Positions 45,331 to 56,032 of a stretch of 64,000 nt of DNA are shown in pieces. The notes beneath the pieces are model-generated. The model made no database searches. It was given only the letters and a program-made list of their open reading frames with translations, and was not told the origin of the DNA. Made by a program: the position numbers and the translations under genes. The first letter of the stretch is position 1, and each line of letters starts with the position of its first letter. This DNA is from Acinetobacter shaoyimingii. Lineage in GTDB: Bacteria; Pseudomonadota; Gammaproteobacteria; Pseudomonadales; Moraxellaceae. The DNA lies in NCBI RefSeq assembly GCF_011578045.1, contig NZ_CP049801.1, positions 558,001-622,000 of the forward strand. The letters run 5' to 3'.

Positions 45331-46014
45331 TTAAATCTCAGCCCATTTACGCATCAAATTATGATACATGCTGGTGAGCTTAATGACTTCTGAATGTTGA
45401 TCTCCCAATTCTATACGTAGATTTTGAATACTTTGATCCAGATTAAACAGCATATGTCTGTTTGCATCATCCCGAATCATACTTTGCAACCAAAAGAATG
45501 ATGCAACTCGACAGCCTGATGTCACGGGAGTGACTTCATGTACGCTGCTCGATGGATATAAAATTAAATCTCCAGCAGGCAATTTCACTTCATGGTAACC
45601 GTAGGTGTCTTCAACAACCAAATCACCGCCTTCATATTCATCAGGTTCAGATAAAAATAGTGTGCAAGATAGATCGGTGCGAATACGTTCAGATGTGCCT
45701 TGAAGCCAACGAATAGAATTGTCGACATGAAAACCAAAAGTTTCGCCGTTTTCATAACGATTAAAGTAAGGCGGTAAAAATTTATAAGGCAGCGCTGCTG
45801 AAATAAATAAAGGGTGTTGATTTAATGCCTTTAAAATAATCTCACCTAAATGTTGAGTCAGCGGATGATCTTCTGGAAGTTGTTGATTGTTTTTAACATG
45901 TGCTGAGAGTGAACCCGTGGTGTTTTTACCATCTACCCACTCAACTTTGTCCATCTCTGAATGAAAATATTGAATTTGCTCTTGAGTCAATACTTGAGGG
46001 ATATGATGGATCAC
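45331..46014 (-). CDS. piuC: PKHD-type Fe(II)/2-oxoglutarate dioxygenase PiuC/YbiX
   Basis: 227 residues of the prolyl-4-hydroxylase-like fold. The iron triad is H96-x-D98 (FGFHVDNS) and H159 (SSVHEVTP). The 2-oxoglutarate-binding basic residue is R169 (GCRVASFFW). [16 protein letters not shown] is the family signature. PiuC/YbiX genes sit beside Fiu/PiuA catecholate receptors in E. coli and Pseudomonas, as here; the substrate is unknown. It lies downstream of the first receptor, with a terminator between. Confidence 0.92.
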   Translation of the reverse strand: MIHHIPQVLTQEQIQYFHSEMDKVEWVDGKNTTGSLSAHVKNNQQLPEDHPLTQHLGEIILKALNQHPLFISAALPYKFLPPYFNRYENGETFGFHVDNSIRWLQGTSERIRTDLSCTLFLSEPDEYEGGDLVVEDTYGYHEVKLPAGDLILYPSSSVHEVTPVTSGCRVASFFWLQSMIRDDANRHMLFNLDQSIQNLRIELGDQHSEVIKLTSMYHNLMRKWAEI

Positions 46015-46122
46015 AGCAATTCCTTATAAAACTTTTTTAAAATGGGGGGATAAGTTCTGTGGACATTTCAGCCATCTATATCATTGTCAGCAGACTTATT
46101 GAATATTCTTTATAGCATAAAT

Positions 46123-46154
46123 AAAAAATAGCCTCATGAAGAGGCTATTTTTTT
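46123..46154 (-). terminator. terminator between first receptor and piuC
   Basis: AAAAAATAGCCTC / GAGGCTATTTTTT stem with a 5-nt loop. Confidence 0.9.
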
Positions 46155-46196
46155 AATTTCACGACCTAATTAATGAATTGAAGTATCGAAACTTAA

Positions 46197-48533
46197 TTAG
46201 TATTTAAAGTTAACCGCCAATACTGCATTGGTACCTTCAGCTTCGGTTGCATAGTGCGAAGCATAAGCTTTAGTGAAATAACGCTTGTCTGAAATATTGT
46301 TGTAGTTCAATTGAACGTTGAGGTTTTTGTTGACATCGTAGCGTGCCATTGCATCGTATCGAACATAGCCAGGCACATATTTTGTATTTGCTAAGTCACC
46401 ATAAACTTTGTCCATAGCGACAGCACCTACACCAATGTTGAGCTTAGGGAGAATTTGATACGTCGTCCAGATTGTACCTGAGTTTTCAGGGACGTTTGGT
46501 AAGTGGTTACCATTGTTTGGATTAGCTTCGTTGGTACAATTAACTTTAGCGCCTTTACCTTTACAGTTTTTACCATTGTCCGTAGCTTCTGTATACAGAT
46601 AAGTATATCCAGCTGAAATCGCCCATTTATCCGTGATTTTACCATTAATGCCAAGTTCGAAACCGTCTACTTGTGTAGAGCCGACATTGCCGTATGTCGT
46701 TGTATCCAGTTGTACTCGGGCATTATGTTTTTCAGTTTGGAAGATCGCTGCGGTTACATTTAATTTATCTGAAAATAAATCCCATTTGGTACCCAGTTCA
46801 AAGGTTTGGCTACGTTCAGGATCTAAATTGCTATAGTTTGCATTAACACCATCATCGCCGTCGCCTTGGTCAATACCGACAGGATTCGATGACGTTGCAT
46901 AACTAAAATAAATTGAACCGTTTTCACGTGGTTTATAGGTTAAACCCGCTTGATAAGAAAAGAAGTCAGTGTTACTTCTTACTTTGTCTTTGTCACCTAC
47001 GTTTCGTAATGGATCAACTTGTATTCCATCTTTAGTTGTAGGTTTTGTGTTGGCATTGTTTGCGCCGTAGGTCATGACTTGTTCTGTGTCAAATTTATCC
47101 CAACGAAGACCTAGATCTAAAATCCATTTTGGTGTGAATGCAATACTATCTAAGAAATAGATTGAAGTTGTCTCAGTCAGCGTATTGTATTTATCTTGCC
47201 CTCGAGTACTTGCAGACTCAGTCCATGGCTGATTCGGATTTGGATGATACGATGACGTACAATTGCCAGTTTGAACTGCTAAATTGGTACAAGTGCTATA
47301 TTTATTTCCGTCCGCATCTAATGTATTGACGTTATAGCTGGTTCGATCGGTTTCTTGACGGCTATATTCAGCCCCAACATTAAAACTATGTTTGATAGCG
47401 CCTGTATTAAATTTACCAGCTAAAGAAAGTTGATCTGTAAATGTACCTGTATCTGTGATCCGAGAATTAGAACGTCTCCAAACTTTGCCATTGGCAATAT
47501 TTCCTTGACTATCATCTGGTTGAGTCCAAAGGTAATCATTTTTAGATTTATTAAAGACGGCGGTATTACTTAAAGTAATGTCATCACTAAGATCATGTTC
47601 TAACTTAAGCGTTCCAATTTGATTTTCTTGCTTTTGGAAATCACGATCTTTCCAGCCGTAATAGACGCCTTGTTTGGCATCTAATGGTTTGCCTGTTGTG
47701 GTCCCTTTACCCGTACCATCTGCGTTTTTCTGAGTCCAATTCCAATAGGGAACACCCGAATCTGGTGTATCGTCAGATTGTAAGTAGTAGTAACTTAAGG
47801 TTGCACGGGTCGGGGTGTCTAAACCGAAGGTGATACTTGGTGCAATACCAACACGTTGATATTCAGCACCATCATGTTGTCCTGCTTTATCATTCATGTG
47901 ACCTAATACGGCAACACGTGCTGCAATGCCATTACCAAAATCTTTATTGCCATCTAAAGTAATGCGCGCATAGTCATTGGTACCGCCAGCAATAGAGCCC
48001 TCTAAAGAATCGCCTTTTTTAGCGACTTTAGACACCATGTTTACGCTACCACCAATAGAGCCACCACCATTCATGGCAGATGATGAGCCTTTGGTGATTT
48101 CGACTTGTTCGACTGCAAACATTTCACGGTTTTGTGAAGTCGAGTTACGAACACCATCGACATACATAGAGCTTTCAGAGCTATAACCACGAATGAAAGG
48201 TCGATCACCATTTGGGTTACCGCCTTCACCTGCACCTAAGGTTACACCTGGAACTGTTCTTAAGGCATCGGCGAGGGTAGTTACTTGTGTATCTTCAAGT
48301 AACTGTTTTGAAATAATGGACACAGATTTTGCTGTGTCTAATAAAGGCGCGACAAATTTAGAGTTTGCAGATTGGTCTACTTTAAAACTTTGTTTTGCTT
48401 CTGCTTGAGCTTGAATTTGAATTGTTTCGAGTTGAGCTACTTGATCTTCAGCAATTGCATTTCCAGCGACTAGACTTAAAGAAGAAGCGATCGCGGAAGA
48501 AACGATTTTTTTACGCGTTTTAATAAAAGCCAT
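46197..48533 (-). CDS. TonB-dependent siderophore receptor, Fiu/PiuA-type (copy 1)
   Basis: 778-residue outer-membrane receptor. A signal peptide ends near SLVAGNAIA (about 28). The plug domain (about 45-190) contains VPGVTLGAGEGGNPNGDRPFIRGYSSESSMYVDG. The beta-barrel ends LAVNFKY with the C-terminal aromatic. TonB-box-like QIQAQAE lies near the mature N-terminus. It resembles Fiu/PiuA catecholate-iron receptors, and the piuC neighbour agrees. Loops near residues 400-440 and 680-700 carry Cys pairs. A Fur-like site lies upstream. It is paralogous to the next receptor gene. Confidence 0.9.
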   Translation of the reverse strand: MAFIKTRKKIVSSAIASSLSLVAGNAIAEDQVAQLETIQIQAQAEAKQSFKVDQSANSKFVAPLLDTAKSVSIISKQLLEDTQVTTLADALRTVPGVTLGAGEGGNPNGDRPFIRGYSSESSMYVDGVRNSTSQNREMFAVEQVEITKGSSSAMNGGGSIGGSVNMVSKVAKKGDSLEGSIAGGTNDYARITLDGNKDFGNGIAARVAVLGHMNDKAGQHDGAEYQRVGIAPSITFGLDTPTRATLSYYYLQSDDTPDSGVPYWNWTQKNADGTGKGTTTGKPLDAKQGVYYGWKDRDFQKQENQIGTLKLEHDLSDDITLSNTAVFNKSKNDYLWTQPDDSQGNIANGKVWRRSNSRITDTGTFTDQLSLAGKFNTGAIKHSFNVGAEYSRQETDRTSYNVNTLDADGNKYSTCTNLAVQTGNCTSSYHPNPNQPWTESASTRGQDKYNTLTETTSIYFLDSIAFTPKWILDLGLRWDKFDTEQVMTYGANNANTKPTTKDGIQVDPLRNVGDKDKVRSNTDFFSYQAGLTYKPRENGSIYFSYATSSNPVGIDQGDGDDGVNANYSNLDPERSQTFELGTKWDLFSDKLNVTAAIFQTEKHNARVQLDTTTYGNVGSTQVDGFELGINGKITDKWAISAGYTYLYTEATDNGKNCKGKGAKVNCTNEANPNNGNHLPNVPENSGTIWTTYQILPKLNIGVGAVAMDKVYGDLANTKYVPGYVRYDAMARYDVNKNLNVQLNYNNISDKRYFTKAYASHYATEAEGTNAVLAVNFKY

Positions 48534-48570
48534 TCTGCACTCAGATATTAGTGTAAATTTGTGTGCGAAT

Positions 48571-48589
48571 AATAATGATTCTTGTTACT
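48571..48589 (-). promoter_or_regulatory. Fur-box-like sequence of receptor 1
   Basis: AATAATGATTCTTGTTACT matches the 19-bp Fur consensus at about 12 positions. It lies 38-56 bp upstream of the start codon, next to a GCGAATAATAATGAT block shared with receptor 2. Confidence 0.6.
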
Positions 48590-48825
48590 TATTACATATT
48601 TTAAGTAATGTATATAACGATCAATCATTAGTTATTAATAGAATTATCGAATGAAAATTATAGTGTTTCTTCAAATAAGAAATTGTTTTTTATATAAAAT
48701 CTAATTATTGAATGGTTTTTTAATTATTTATTGTGAATTTAAATTAAAATACTTTTTATACAAATATAAGTTGTTTTTTGAACTTTTTCTAAAATGGAGT
48801 CAATAAAAATATTTGTTGAATAAAA

Positions 48826-48854
48826 AAACAGCCTCCATAGGGAAGCTGTTTAAA
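48826..48854 (-). terminator. terminator of receptor 2
   Basis: AAACAGC-TCC / GGA-GCTGTTT imperfect stem with A/T flanks. Confidence 0.7.
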
Positions 48855-48905
48855 TTGGATGAAGCTTGTATTGTTCAATATGTAGATTTGATCAATATTT
48901 ATAGA

Positions 48906-51146
48906 TCAATATCTAAAGTTAAGTGATACCACACCATTGATGCCATCTGACTCAGTGGCATAATGTGATGCATATGCTTTAGTGAAATAGCGCTTGTTGG
49001 ATAAGTTATTCAGATTTAACTGAACATCAATATTTTTATTTACGTTATAGCGAGCCATTGCATCATAGCGGACATAACCTGGCACATATTTCGTATTCGC
49101 TGCATCGCCATAGAATTTATCCATTGCAATAGCGCCTACACCTAAATTAAGTTTCGGTAAAACTTGATAAGTGGTCCAAAGTGTTGCGCTATTTTTGGGT
49201 ACGTTTGGCAAACGTTTGCCTTTTGCAGGGTTATCAGCTACACAGTCACCTGCACGATTACATGATGGTCCAGGGTTGGTCTGTTCACTATCTAAATAAG
49301 AATAACCTGCGGAAATTGCCCATTTATCGGTGATATTGCCGTTTACGCCTAGCTCTATACCATCGACTTTACTCTCGCCTCCGTTGGTATAAGTGGTTGA
49401 GTCTAATTGAATGCGGGTATTTTGTTTTTCTGTACGGAAAATGGCAGCAGTTAAGTTTAGTTTATTGCTTAAAATATCCCACTTAGTTCCGAGCTCGTAA
49501 GTACGGCTCTTCTCTGGGTCTAAGTCTTTAATATTGACATTGAGACCCGTTTCAGAACCATCCCCAGCATCAATCCCGACTGGATTTGCTGATGTGGAGT
49601 AACTTGCATAGATACTGCCATTTTCAACAGGTTTATAAATTAAACCGCCCTGATAGGAGAAGAAGTCAGTATCGTTCTTCAGCGTTACACCAGTCGAATG
49701 CGTTTCTAATTCTGTTTTAAATTTATCCCAACGAACACCTAGGTCAATTAACCATTGTGGGGTGATTTCGATGCTATCTAAAAAGTAAACGGAAGTAGCT
49801 TCAGCTGTTGTTGTAGTCACTCTTTTATTGGCAGCAATATTGCCTAACCATGGATCACGCGCATTTGGATGATAAGCGGATGTACACCAGTAATCCGAAG
49901 CTTCACCAACACCCAGTGAACAAGCACCTGTTGTTGGTGATCCTGTAATCACTTTACCAGTCGATGAAGTTACTGAATACGACCCCTTGTCGGACTCTTG
50001 TTTACTGTATTCTGCACCAATATTTAGACTGTGTTTAAGCGCACCCGTATTGAATTTACCTGTCAGTGCAAGTTGGTCAGTAAAAGAATCACTGTCGGTG
50101 ATGCGTGAGTTGACACGTCGCCATACTTCGCCGTTGGCTATGTTCTTTTGACTGTCATCGGGTTGCGTCCAGATATAGTCATTTTTAGATTTGCTATAAA
50201 CTGCGGTATTGCTTAGGGTAAATTGGTCATTTAAGTCATGTTCTAACTTAATGGTTCCGATATGATTTTCTTGTTTTTGAAAATCACGCTCATTCCAACC
50301 GTAGTAAATCCCTTGTTTGGTATTTAGCGGTTTACCAGTCGCAGTATTGGTTCTTGGATCCCAGTAAGGCACGCCTGAATCTGGTTTGTCATCAGATTTT
50401 AAATAGTAATAGCTTAAAGTCGCACGCGTAGGGGTATCTAAACCAAAGGTAATGCTTGGTGCAATGCCCGCACGTTTGTATTCAGCGCCATTGTGCTGAC
50501 CAGGTTTTTCATTGGTATGACCTAAAACTGCGACACGAGCAGCAATACCGTTACCAAAGTCTTTGTTGCCATCTAAAGTCACTCGAGCATATGCATCTGT
50601 GCCACCCGCAACTGATCCTTCAATAAAGTCCCCTTTTTTAGCGACCTTAGAAATCAAGTTGATGCTACCCCCAGACGAACCGCCACCTGCAAGTGCAGAG
50701 GCTGAACCTTTAGTGACTTCAACTTGTTCAACCGCAAACATTTCACGGTTTTGTGAGTTAGAGTTACGAATGCCATCGACATACATTGAGCTTTCAGAGC
50801 TATAACCACGTAAGAAAGGGCGGTCACCATTTGGGTTGCCACCTTCACCCGCACCTAAGGTTACGCCAGGCACTGTACGAAGCGCGTCTGATAAGGTGGT
50901 TACTTGTGTATCTTGAATCAGTTGCTTAGAAATGACAGAGACCGATTTTGGTGTATCAAGCAGGGGAGCAACATATTTAGCATTTGCAGATTTATCGACT
51001 TTTAGACTTTGTTCTGCTTCTGCTTGAGTATTAATGGTCGGAAGTTGATTGACATCATCTTGTGCAATTGTTGCTGTACTCATGACTGATAATGAGCTCA
51101 CGATTGCAGAAGAGATTATTTTTTTTCGACTTTTTATAAAATCCAT
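48906..51146 (-). CDS. TonB-dependent siderophore receptor, Fiu/PiuA-type (copy 2)
   Basis: 746 residues from ATG at 51146; an in-frame TTG 12 bp upstream is also possible. Signal peptide ends near TATIAQ. Plug and barrel match copy 1 almost block for block, e.g. VPGVTLGAGEGGNPNGDRPF and GIAPSITFGLDTPTRATLSY. It ends VSLNFRY. Differences cluster in loops: a Cys-containing segment TTGACSLGVGEASDYWCTS and a shorter loop after ELETHS. Likely imports catecholate-type siderophores or their mimics. It has its own promoter with a strong Fur box. Confidence 0.9.
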   Translation of the reverse strand: MDFIKSRKKIISSAIVSSLSVMSTATIAQDDVNQLPTINTQAEAEQSLKVDKSANAKYVAPLLDTPKSVSVISKQLIQDTQVTTLSDALRTVPGVTLGAGEGGNPNGDRPFLRGYSSESSMYVDGIRNSNSQNREMFAVEQVEVTKGSASALAGGGSSGGSINLISKVAKKGDFIEGSVAGGTDAYARVTLDGNKDFGNGIAARVAVLGHTNEKPGQHNGAEYKRAGIAPSITFGLDTPTRATLSYYYLKSDDKPDSGVPYWDPRTNTATGKPLNTKQGIYYGWNERDFQKQENHIGTIKLEHDLNDQFTLSNTAVYSKSKNDYIWTQPDDSQKNIANGEVWRRVNSRITDSDSFTDQLALTGKFNTGALKHSLNIGAEYSKQESDKGSYSVTSSTGKVITGSPTTGACSLGVGEASDYWCTSAYHPNARDPWLGNIAANKRVTTTTAEATSVYFLDSIEITPQWLIDLGVRWDKFKTELETHSTGVTLKNDTDFFSYQGGLIYKPVENGSIYASYSTSANPVGIDAGDGSETGLNVNIKDLDPEKSRTYELGTKWDILSNKLNLTAAIFRTEKQNTRIQLDSTTYTNGGESKVDGIELGVNGNITDKWAISAGYSYLDSEQTNPGPSCNRAGDCVADNPAKGKRLPNVPKNSATLWTTYQVLPKLNLGVGAIAMDKFYGDAANTKYVPGYVRYDAMARYNVNKNIDVQLNLNNLSNKRYFTKAYASHYATESDGINGVVSLNFRY

Positions 51147-51188
51147 TGTTTTACTCAAAATAATTTTAGTGTTTATTTGTATGCGAAT

Positions 51189-51207
51189 AATAATGATAAT
51201 TGTTATT
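51189..51207 (-). promoter_or_regulatory. Fur box of receptor 2
   Basis: AATAATGATAATTGTTATT matches the Fur consensus at 15 of 19 positions, with the two halves intact. It sits 43-61 bp upstream of the start. Iron repression is expected. Confidence 0.8.
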
Positions 51208-51541
51208 GAGTGCGGGATTGATTAATTAATAATCTCTATTAAAATTACTACATCTATAGTTTAAATAAATTAATTGTGGTTAAATAATGAGCATAACTTA
51301 ATGATAATAATAAACTATCTTATAATTCCATTATGAAATGATTCATTATTGGAATTGTAGATAAAACTAAATATCAACGAATATTCCATTGATTGAGTCT
51401 GTCATTTCGCTTGATAAATTTTTATAACTTACAAAATTGAGATTAGAGTTCACGGAATTCATAAGAGACAATAGGATAATTTGGTTATAAAGTTTAAAAC
51501 TGACGAAAAAACGATAAAAATAGTGGTTATATAAAGGTATT

Positions 51542-51570
51542 TTGTATATCTTCCAATGTTGTCATATAAT
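51542..51570 (+). promoter_or_regulatory. sigma-70 promoter of tig
   Basis: TTGTAT (-35) and TATAAT (-10) with a 17-bp spacer, ending 47 bp before the tig start. The -10 is a perfect consensus. The rest of the roughly 470-bp gap to receptor 2 shows AT-rich DNA and the Fur box only. Confidence 0.75.
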
Positions 51571-51616
51571 ATGGCACTTTTAAAATTGCAATTACTATTT
51601 CTATATCGAGGAAGCC

Positions 51617-52951
51617 ATGCAAGTAACTTCTGAAGCGGTTTCGGGCGTTGCCCGTCGTTTAAATGTATCTGTACCGACGAGCCGTGTTAATGAGCAGTTT
51701 GAAGCTCGTTTAGTACGCACTGCGAAAACTGTGAAGATCAACGGCTTCCGTCCAGGTAAAGTGCCTTTAAACGTTGTTCGTCGTGAATACGGTGCGAGTA
51801 TCTACAACGAAGTTGTAAACGATGTTATTCGTGACACAGTATTTGAAGCAATTCAACAAGAAAAAATCAATGCTGTTGGTATGCCAAACATTGATAAAGT
51901 TGAAAACAAAGAAGATGCACTTGTTTACCAAGCAACTGTTGAAGTTTATCCAGAAGTTGAAGTTAAATTTGACGGTCTTGAAGTTGAACGTAAAACTTCA
52001 GAAGTGGGTGACAAAGACGTTGATCAAATGATCGAAAACCTTCAAAAACAACGTCAAACTTTTGTTGAAACAAAAGGTATGGCGAAAAAAGACATGCAAG
52101 TGACTTTCGATTTCGAAGGTTCAATTGATGGCGAAAAATTTGAAGGCGGTTCTGCAGAAGACTTTAAACTTGTTTTAGGTTCTGGTCGTATGATCCCTGG
52201 CTTCGAAGATGGCATCATCGGTATGAAGAAAGGCGAAGAGAAAGTGATTGATGTGACTTTCCCAGAAGACTACCAAGCTGAAAACTTAGCGGGCAAACAA
52301 GCTCAGTTCAAAATCACTGTGAAATTAGTTGAAAAAGCTAAACTTCCAGAAATCGATGCTGAATTCCTTAAAATCTTTGGTGTAACTGAAGAAGAAGGCG
52401 TTGAAAAATTAAAAGCTGACGTTCGTAAAAACATGGAACGTGAAGTGAAAAATGGTCTTCGTAACCAAGTGAAAGGTGCAACTTTTGATGCACTTGTAGC
52501 TGCAAACGAAGTTGAAATTCCAGAAGCGATGTTGTCTCAAGAAATTGACCGTCAACGTCAGCAAATGATTCAACAATTTACTCAACAGTTTGGTGCTCAA
52601 GGTGCAAAAGCATTTGACAGCAGCATGCTTCCAGATGAATTGTTCAAAGAACAAGCTGAAAAAGCGGTTAAACTTGGCGTATTGGTAAGCAAGGTTTTAG
52701 CTGATGCTAAAATCGAAGTTGACCAAGCACGTGTTGAAGCTTACATCGAAGAAATGGCTTCATCTTACGAAGATCCAACTGAAGTGATTGAATACTTCAA
52801 AAATGATCAACAACAACGTGCTCAAATCGAAGGCGTTGTTTTAGAAGATCAAGTTGTTGATCACATCTTAGCTGCTGCTAAAGTGACTGACAAAAAAGTA
52901 AGCTATGAAGACTTACTGAAAGAGCAACAAGCTCGTCAACAACAAGGCTAA
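51617..52951 (+). CDS. tig: trigger factor
   Basis: Ribosome-associated chaperone and peptidyl-prolyl isomerase. 444 residues. The N-terminal ribosome-binding region holds the signature loop [12 protein letters not shown] near residues 43-54. The FKBP-type domain (about 155-240) is seen as [19 protein letters not shown] and [15 protein letters not shown]. The C-terminal cradle is long and Gln-rich. GAGGAAG precedes the ATG. It lies upstream of clpP-clpX, the usual order, but with its own terminator. Confidence 0.97.
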   Translation: MQVTSEAVSGVARRLNVSVPTSRVNEQFEARLVRTAKTVKINGFRPGKVPLNVVRREYGASIYNEVVNDVIRDTVFEAIQQEKINAVGMPNIDKVENKEDALVYQATVEVYPEVEVKFDGLEVERKTSEVGDKDVDQMIENLQKQRQTFVETKGMAKKDMQVTFDFEGSIDGEKFEGGSAEDFKLVLGSGRMIPGFEDGIIGMKKGEEKVIDVTFPEDYQAENLAGKQAQFKITVKLVEKAKLPEIDAEFLKIFGVTEEEGVEKLKADVRKNMEREVKNGLRNQVKGATFDALVAANEVEIPEAMLSQEIDRQRQQMIQQFTQQFGAQGAKAFDSSMLPDELFKEQAEKAVKLGVLVSKVLADAKIEVDQARVEAYIEEMASSYEDPTEVIEYFKNDQQQRAQIEGVVLEDQVVDHILAAAKVTDKKVSYEDLLKEQQARQQQG

Positions 52952-52965
52952 TTGAGTCTGGTTGT

Positions 52966-52994
52966 AAAAAAGGCGCTGCGAAGCGCCTTTTTTT
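52966..52994 (+). terminator. tig terminator
   Basis: GGCGCT-GCGA-AGCGCC stem flanked by A and T runs. Confidence 0.93.
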
Positions 52995-53138
52995 TCAGCA
53001 TCTAAATCTATGTCCTTTTTTCACATAGCGTATGCAAAAAAAATCTGATATTTAATTGGGAATATTTTGCATTTTCATTGATTATCCCTCATATTGTGAT
53101 TATGTGTTGAGTAACAAAAATTCAGGAATAAATAACGT

Positions 53139-53750
53139 ATGTATGTTCCAACAATCGATAACGCATTAGTGCCAGTAGTCGTAGAACAATCTTCACGTGG
53201 TGAACGTTCTTTTGATATTTTTTCGCGTCTTTTACGTGAACGAGTGATTTTTTTAACAGGTGAAGTTGAAGATAACATGGCAAACTTAATTGTTGCTCAA
53301 ATGTTATTCTTAGAAGCTGAAAATCCAGAAAAAGATATTCATCTTTATATCAACTCTCCAGGTGGTTCAGTCACTGCTGGTATGGCCATTTACGATACCA
53401 TGCAATTCATTAAGCCAGATGTTGTTACATACTGTATGGGACAAGCTGCCTCAATGGGTGCATTCTTGTTAAATGCTGGAGCAAAAGGCAAACGTTATTG
53501 TTTGGAAAATGCACGTGTTATGATTCATCAACCACTTGGTGGTTTCCGTGGTCAAGCGTCTGATATTGAAATTCACGCACGTGAAATTTTATTTATTAAA
53601 GAACGTCTTAATCGCTTGATGGCAGAACATAGTGGTCAAGATTATGAAACTGTGGCACGTGATACAGATCGTGATAACTTTATGACAGCTCAAGCTGCTA
53701 AAGAATATGGTTTAGTAGACGAAGTACTGACTAAACGTCCACAAAATTAA
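53139..53750 (+). CDS. clpP: ATP-dependent Clp protease proteolytic subunit
   Basis: Serine protease that forms the tetradecameric chamber. 203 residues. The triad is S105 ([10 protein letters not shown]), H130 (MIHQPLGG) and D179 (RDNF). [20 protein letters not shown] forms the substrate-binding strand. An 8-residue N-terminal segment precedes the conserved [21 protein letters not shown]. It works with ClpX, encoded 35 bp downstream. Confidence 0.98.
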   Translation: MYVPTIDNALVPVVVEQSSRGERSFDIFSRLLRERVIFLTGEVEDNMANLIVAQMLFLEAENPEKDIHLYINSPGGSVTAGMAIYDTMQFIKPDVVTYCMGQAASMGAFLLNAGAKGKRYCLENARVMIHQPLGGFRGQASDIEIHAREILFIKERLNRLMAEHSGQDYETVARDTDRDNFMTAQAAKEYGLVDEVLTKRPQN

Positions 53751-53785
53751 GCTGTTAAAGCGTAAATCAGATATTTGGAGTGAAA

Positions 53786-55096
53786 ATGTCCGAAAATCCT
53801 CAAGGACAAAAGCATTGTTCATTTTGTGGTAAAACGCAGTCTGAAGTAGGAAAGCTCATTGCAGGCGAGGACGCTTACATTTGTAATGAGTGTGTGGATG
53901 TTTGCCTAGACTTGGTACAAACCAGTCAACAAGTTGAGACTGGTGATTGGGCTGCACGTCCACTACCAAAACCGCATGAAATTCGTGCTGCACTCGATCA
54001 ATATGTGATTGGTCAAGACACTGCGAAGAAAACACTTTCTGTTGCCGTGTATAACCATTACAAGCGTTTGAAAGTCACTCAAACTACTACTAAAACGGAA
54101 GATCGTGTAGAACTTGCGAAAAGTAATATTCTACTGATTGGACCAACGGGTTCAGGTAAAACATTACTTGCGCAAACACTTGCACGTCTTTTAGATGTGC
54201 CTTTTGCAATGGCTGATGCAACAACACTCACTGAAGCAGGTTATGTTGGTGAAGATGTTGAAAATATCGTACAGAAGCTTCTACAAAAAGCAGATTACGA
54301 TGTCGAAAAAGCTCAAAAAGGCATTATCTATATTGATGAAATCGACAAAATCACACGTAAATCTGAAAATCCATCGATTACTCGCGATGTCTCAGGTGAA
54401 GGTGTTCAACAAGCATTGTTGAAAATGATTGAAGGAACGGTTGCATCAATTCCTCCACAAGGCGGTCGTAAGCATCCTCAGCAAGAATTCATCCAAATTG
54501 ATACCTCAAATATCTTGTTTATTTGTGGTGGTGCATTCTCAGGTCTTGAGAAAGTGGTACAACAACGTCAAGAAAAAGGTGGTATTGGTTTCACGGCTGA
54601 AGTGAAGAATAAAGATGATTCGAAAAAATTATCTGAATTGTTCAGCCAAGTTGAAGCTGCTGATTTGGTCAAATTTGGTTTGATTCCAGAGTTCATTGGT
54701 CGTTTGCCAGTAATTGCAACGCTTGAAGAGCTTGACGAAGAAGCCTTGATGCAAATTTTGACAGAGCCAAAAAATGCATTAACCCGTCAGTATCAATATC
54801 TTTTCGAAATGGAAAATGTTGACCTTGTCTTTGAAGAATCTGCATTACGTGCGGTAGCGAAAAGAGCGCAAGAGCGTAATACAGGTGCGCGTGGTCTACG
54901 TTCAATTTTAGAAAATGTCTTATTGAATACGATGTATGACTTACCAAGTCGTACAGATATTGGTACGGTCATCATCAATGCTGCTGTGATTGAAGACAAT
55001 GCTGAGCCTGTTTATCAAGCAGGTCGTCAAATTAAAGCCGACGAAGCAGTTGAAGAAAAAGTTGATCTAAAAGTGTTGGACAGTAAGTCAGCATAA
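53786..55096 (+). CDS. clpX: ATP-dependent Clp protease ATPase subunit ClpX
   Basis: Unfoldase that feeds ClpP. 436 residues from ATG at 53786, chosen because TTGGAG precedes it at the usual distance. The N-terminal zinc domain uses C11, C14, C33 and C36. The AAA+ module has [15 protein letters not shown], the [11 protein letters not shown]alker B and the GYVGEDVE pore loop. The ClpP-contact loop region reads [10 protein letters not shown] nearby. C-terminal sensor 2 is [10 protein letters not shown]. It is probably co-transcribed with clpP. A terminator follows. Confidence 0.97.
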   Translation: MSENPQGQKHCSFCGKTQSEVGKLIAGEDAYICNECVDVCLDLVQTSQQVETGDWAARPLPKPHEIRAALDQYVIGQDTAKKTLSVAVYNHYKRLKVTQTTTKTEDRVELAKSNILLIGPTGSGKTLLAQTLARLLDVPFAMADATTLTEAGYVGEDVENIVQKLLQKADYDVEKAQKGIIYIDEIDKITRKSENPSITRDVSGEGVQQALLKMIEGTVASIPPQGGRKHPQQEFIQIDTSNILFICGGAFSGLEKVVQQRQEKGGIGFTAEVKNKDDSKKLSELFSQVEAADLVKFGLIPEFIGRLPVIATLEELDEEALMQILTEPKNALTRQYQYLFEMENVDLVFEESALRAVAKRAQERNTGARGLRSILENVLLNTMYDLPSRTDIGTVIINAAVIEDNAEPVYQAGRQIKADEAVEEKVDLKVLDSKSA

Positions 55097-55126
55097 TGAC
55101 TTTTTAAGTCAACTGTATTTCATCTG

Positions 55127-55163
55127 AAACGTGTAAGAAGTTCTCCTTTTTACACGTTTTTTT
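55127..55163 (+). terminator. clpX terminator
   Basis: AAACGTGTAA / TTACACGTTT stem with additional pairing and a T run. Confidence 0.85.
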
Positions 55164-55250
55164 ATTTTTAAAATTTTGTGGCAATGTTAAGCTTAGATAA
55201 GAATACATTTAAATTATAAATCAAAATAAAAAACGTGATGAGGGATAATC

Positions 55251-56003
55251 ATGCGTCAATTTAGTTTCATATTGATGACGAGTTTAGGTTTAGTGGCATG
55301 TTTAAGCTCACCTACAAAGCAAGTATCAAATTCCAATCAATTGGTCTCTACCTTGGAAAAGGTTGATCTAGATCAGATGCCAGGTTTCTTTGAGTCGAAA
55401 AAAGATCAATACAAAGTTTCCGGTTTTTCCCTTGGTTCTTGGGTCAATCAAAAACCAGGGCAATATTTTAAATTGGTCAAACCTCAACATGAAAATGCTG
55501 CCGTGCTGTATTTATACCGTCCAGACAGCCATTGGAATCGTGAAGAGATTATTGCACCATCATTCTTCCTTAATGGTAAGAAAATTCCAAGTTTAATGAG
55601 TAATCATCATTATTGGTTGGAGTTGGCTGAAGGTGATTATAAACTCAGTATTAGTCGCCCTTTGGCTGTTATGCATTTTCAAAAACCGATTGTGGCCTAT
55701 TTTTCTGTGAAAGCAGGGCAACAGTATTTTGTGAAATATGAAGAAGAAAAATTTCGTGGTGAGCCAAATGGCAATGAAAATCTGCTTAAAGTTGGCCCAC
55801 TCATGCAGATGCCGACAAAACAAGCATTAAAAGAAATAGGTATGACTCAGTTAAAGTCACCTGGATTGAATTATGTTGCGGAAGTGTTGCCTGACGGTCG
55901 TTTGAAAAAATCTAAAGAAAAAATTGATAGTGGTAAATATAGAACAAGTGATGATGTCCGTTTAGCACAACCTTTTAAAATTTATGATCCACGGACATGG
56001 TAA
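55251..56003 (+). CDS. DUF2846-like lipoprotein
   Basis: 250 residues. Lipoprotein signal ends at LVAC (lipidated C17). The domain at about 80-190 reads NAAVLYLYRPDS, APSFFLNGKKIPSL, HYWLELAEGDYKLSI and VKAGQQYFVKYE. This is the DUF2846 pattern of a small beta-sandwich on the envelope. The function is unknown. It is a single gene, about 150 bp from clpX, and is convergent with the DUF2059 gene. Confidence 0.72.
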   Translation: MRQFSFILMTSLGLVACLSSPTKQVSNSNQLVSTLEKVDLDQMPGFFESKKDQYKVSGFSLGSWVNQKPGQYFKLVKPQHENAAVLYLYRPDSHWNREEIIAPSFFLNGKKIPSLMSNHHYWLELAEGDYKLSISRPLAVMHFQKPIVAYFSVKAGQQYFVKYEEEKFRGEPNGNENLLKVGPLMQMPTKQALKEIGMTQLKSPGLNYVAEVLPDGRLKKSKEKIDSGKYRTSDDVRLAQPFKIYDPRTW

Positions 56004-56032
56004 TTCAACTCAAGATTTTAATGGCGATTAAC

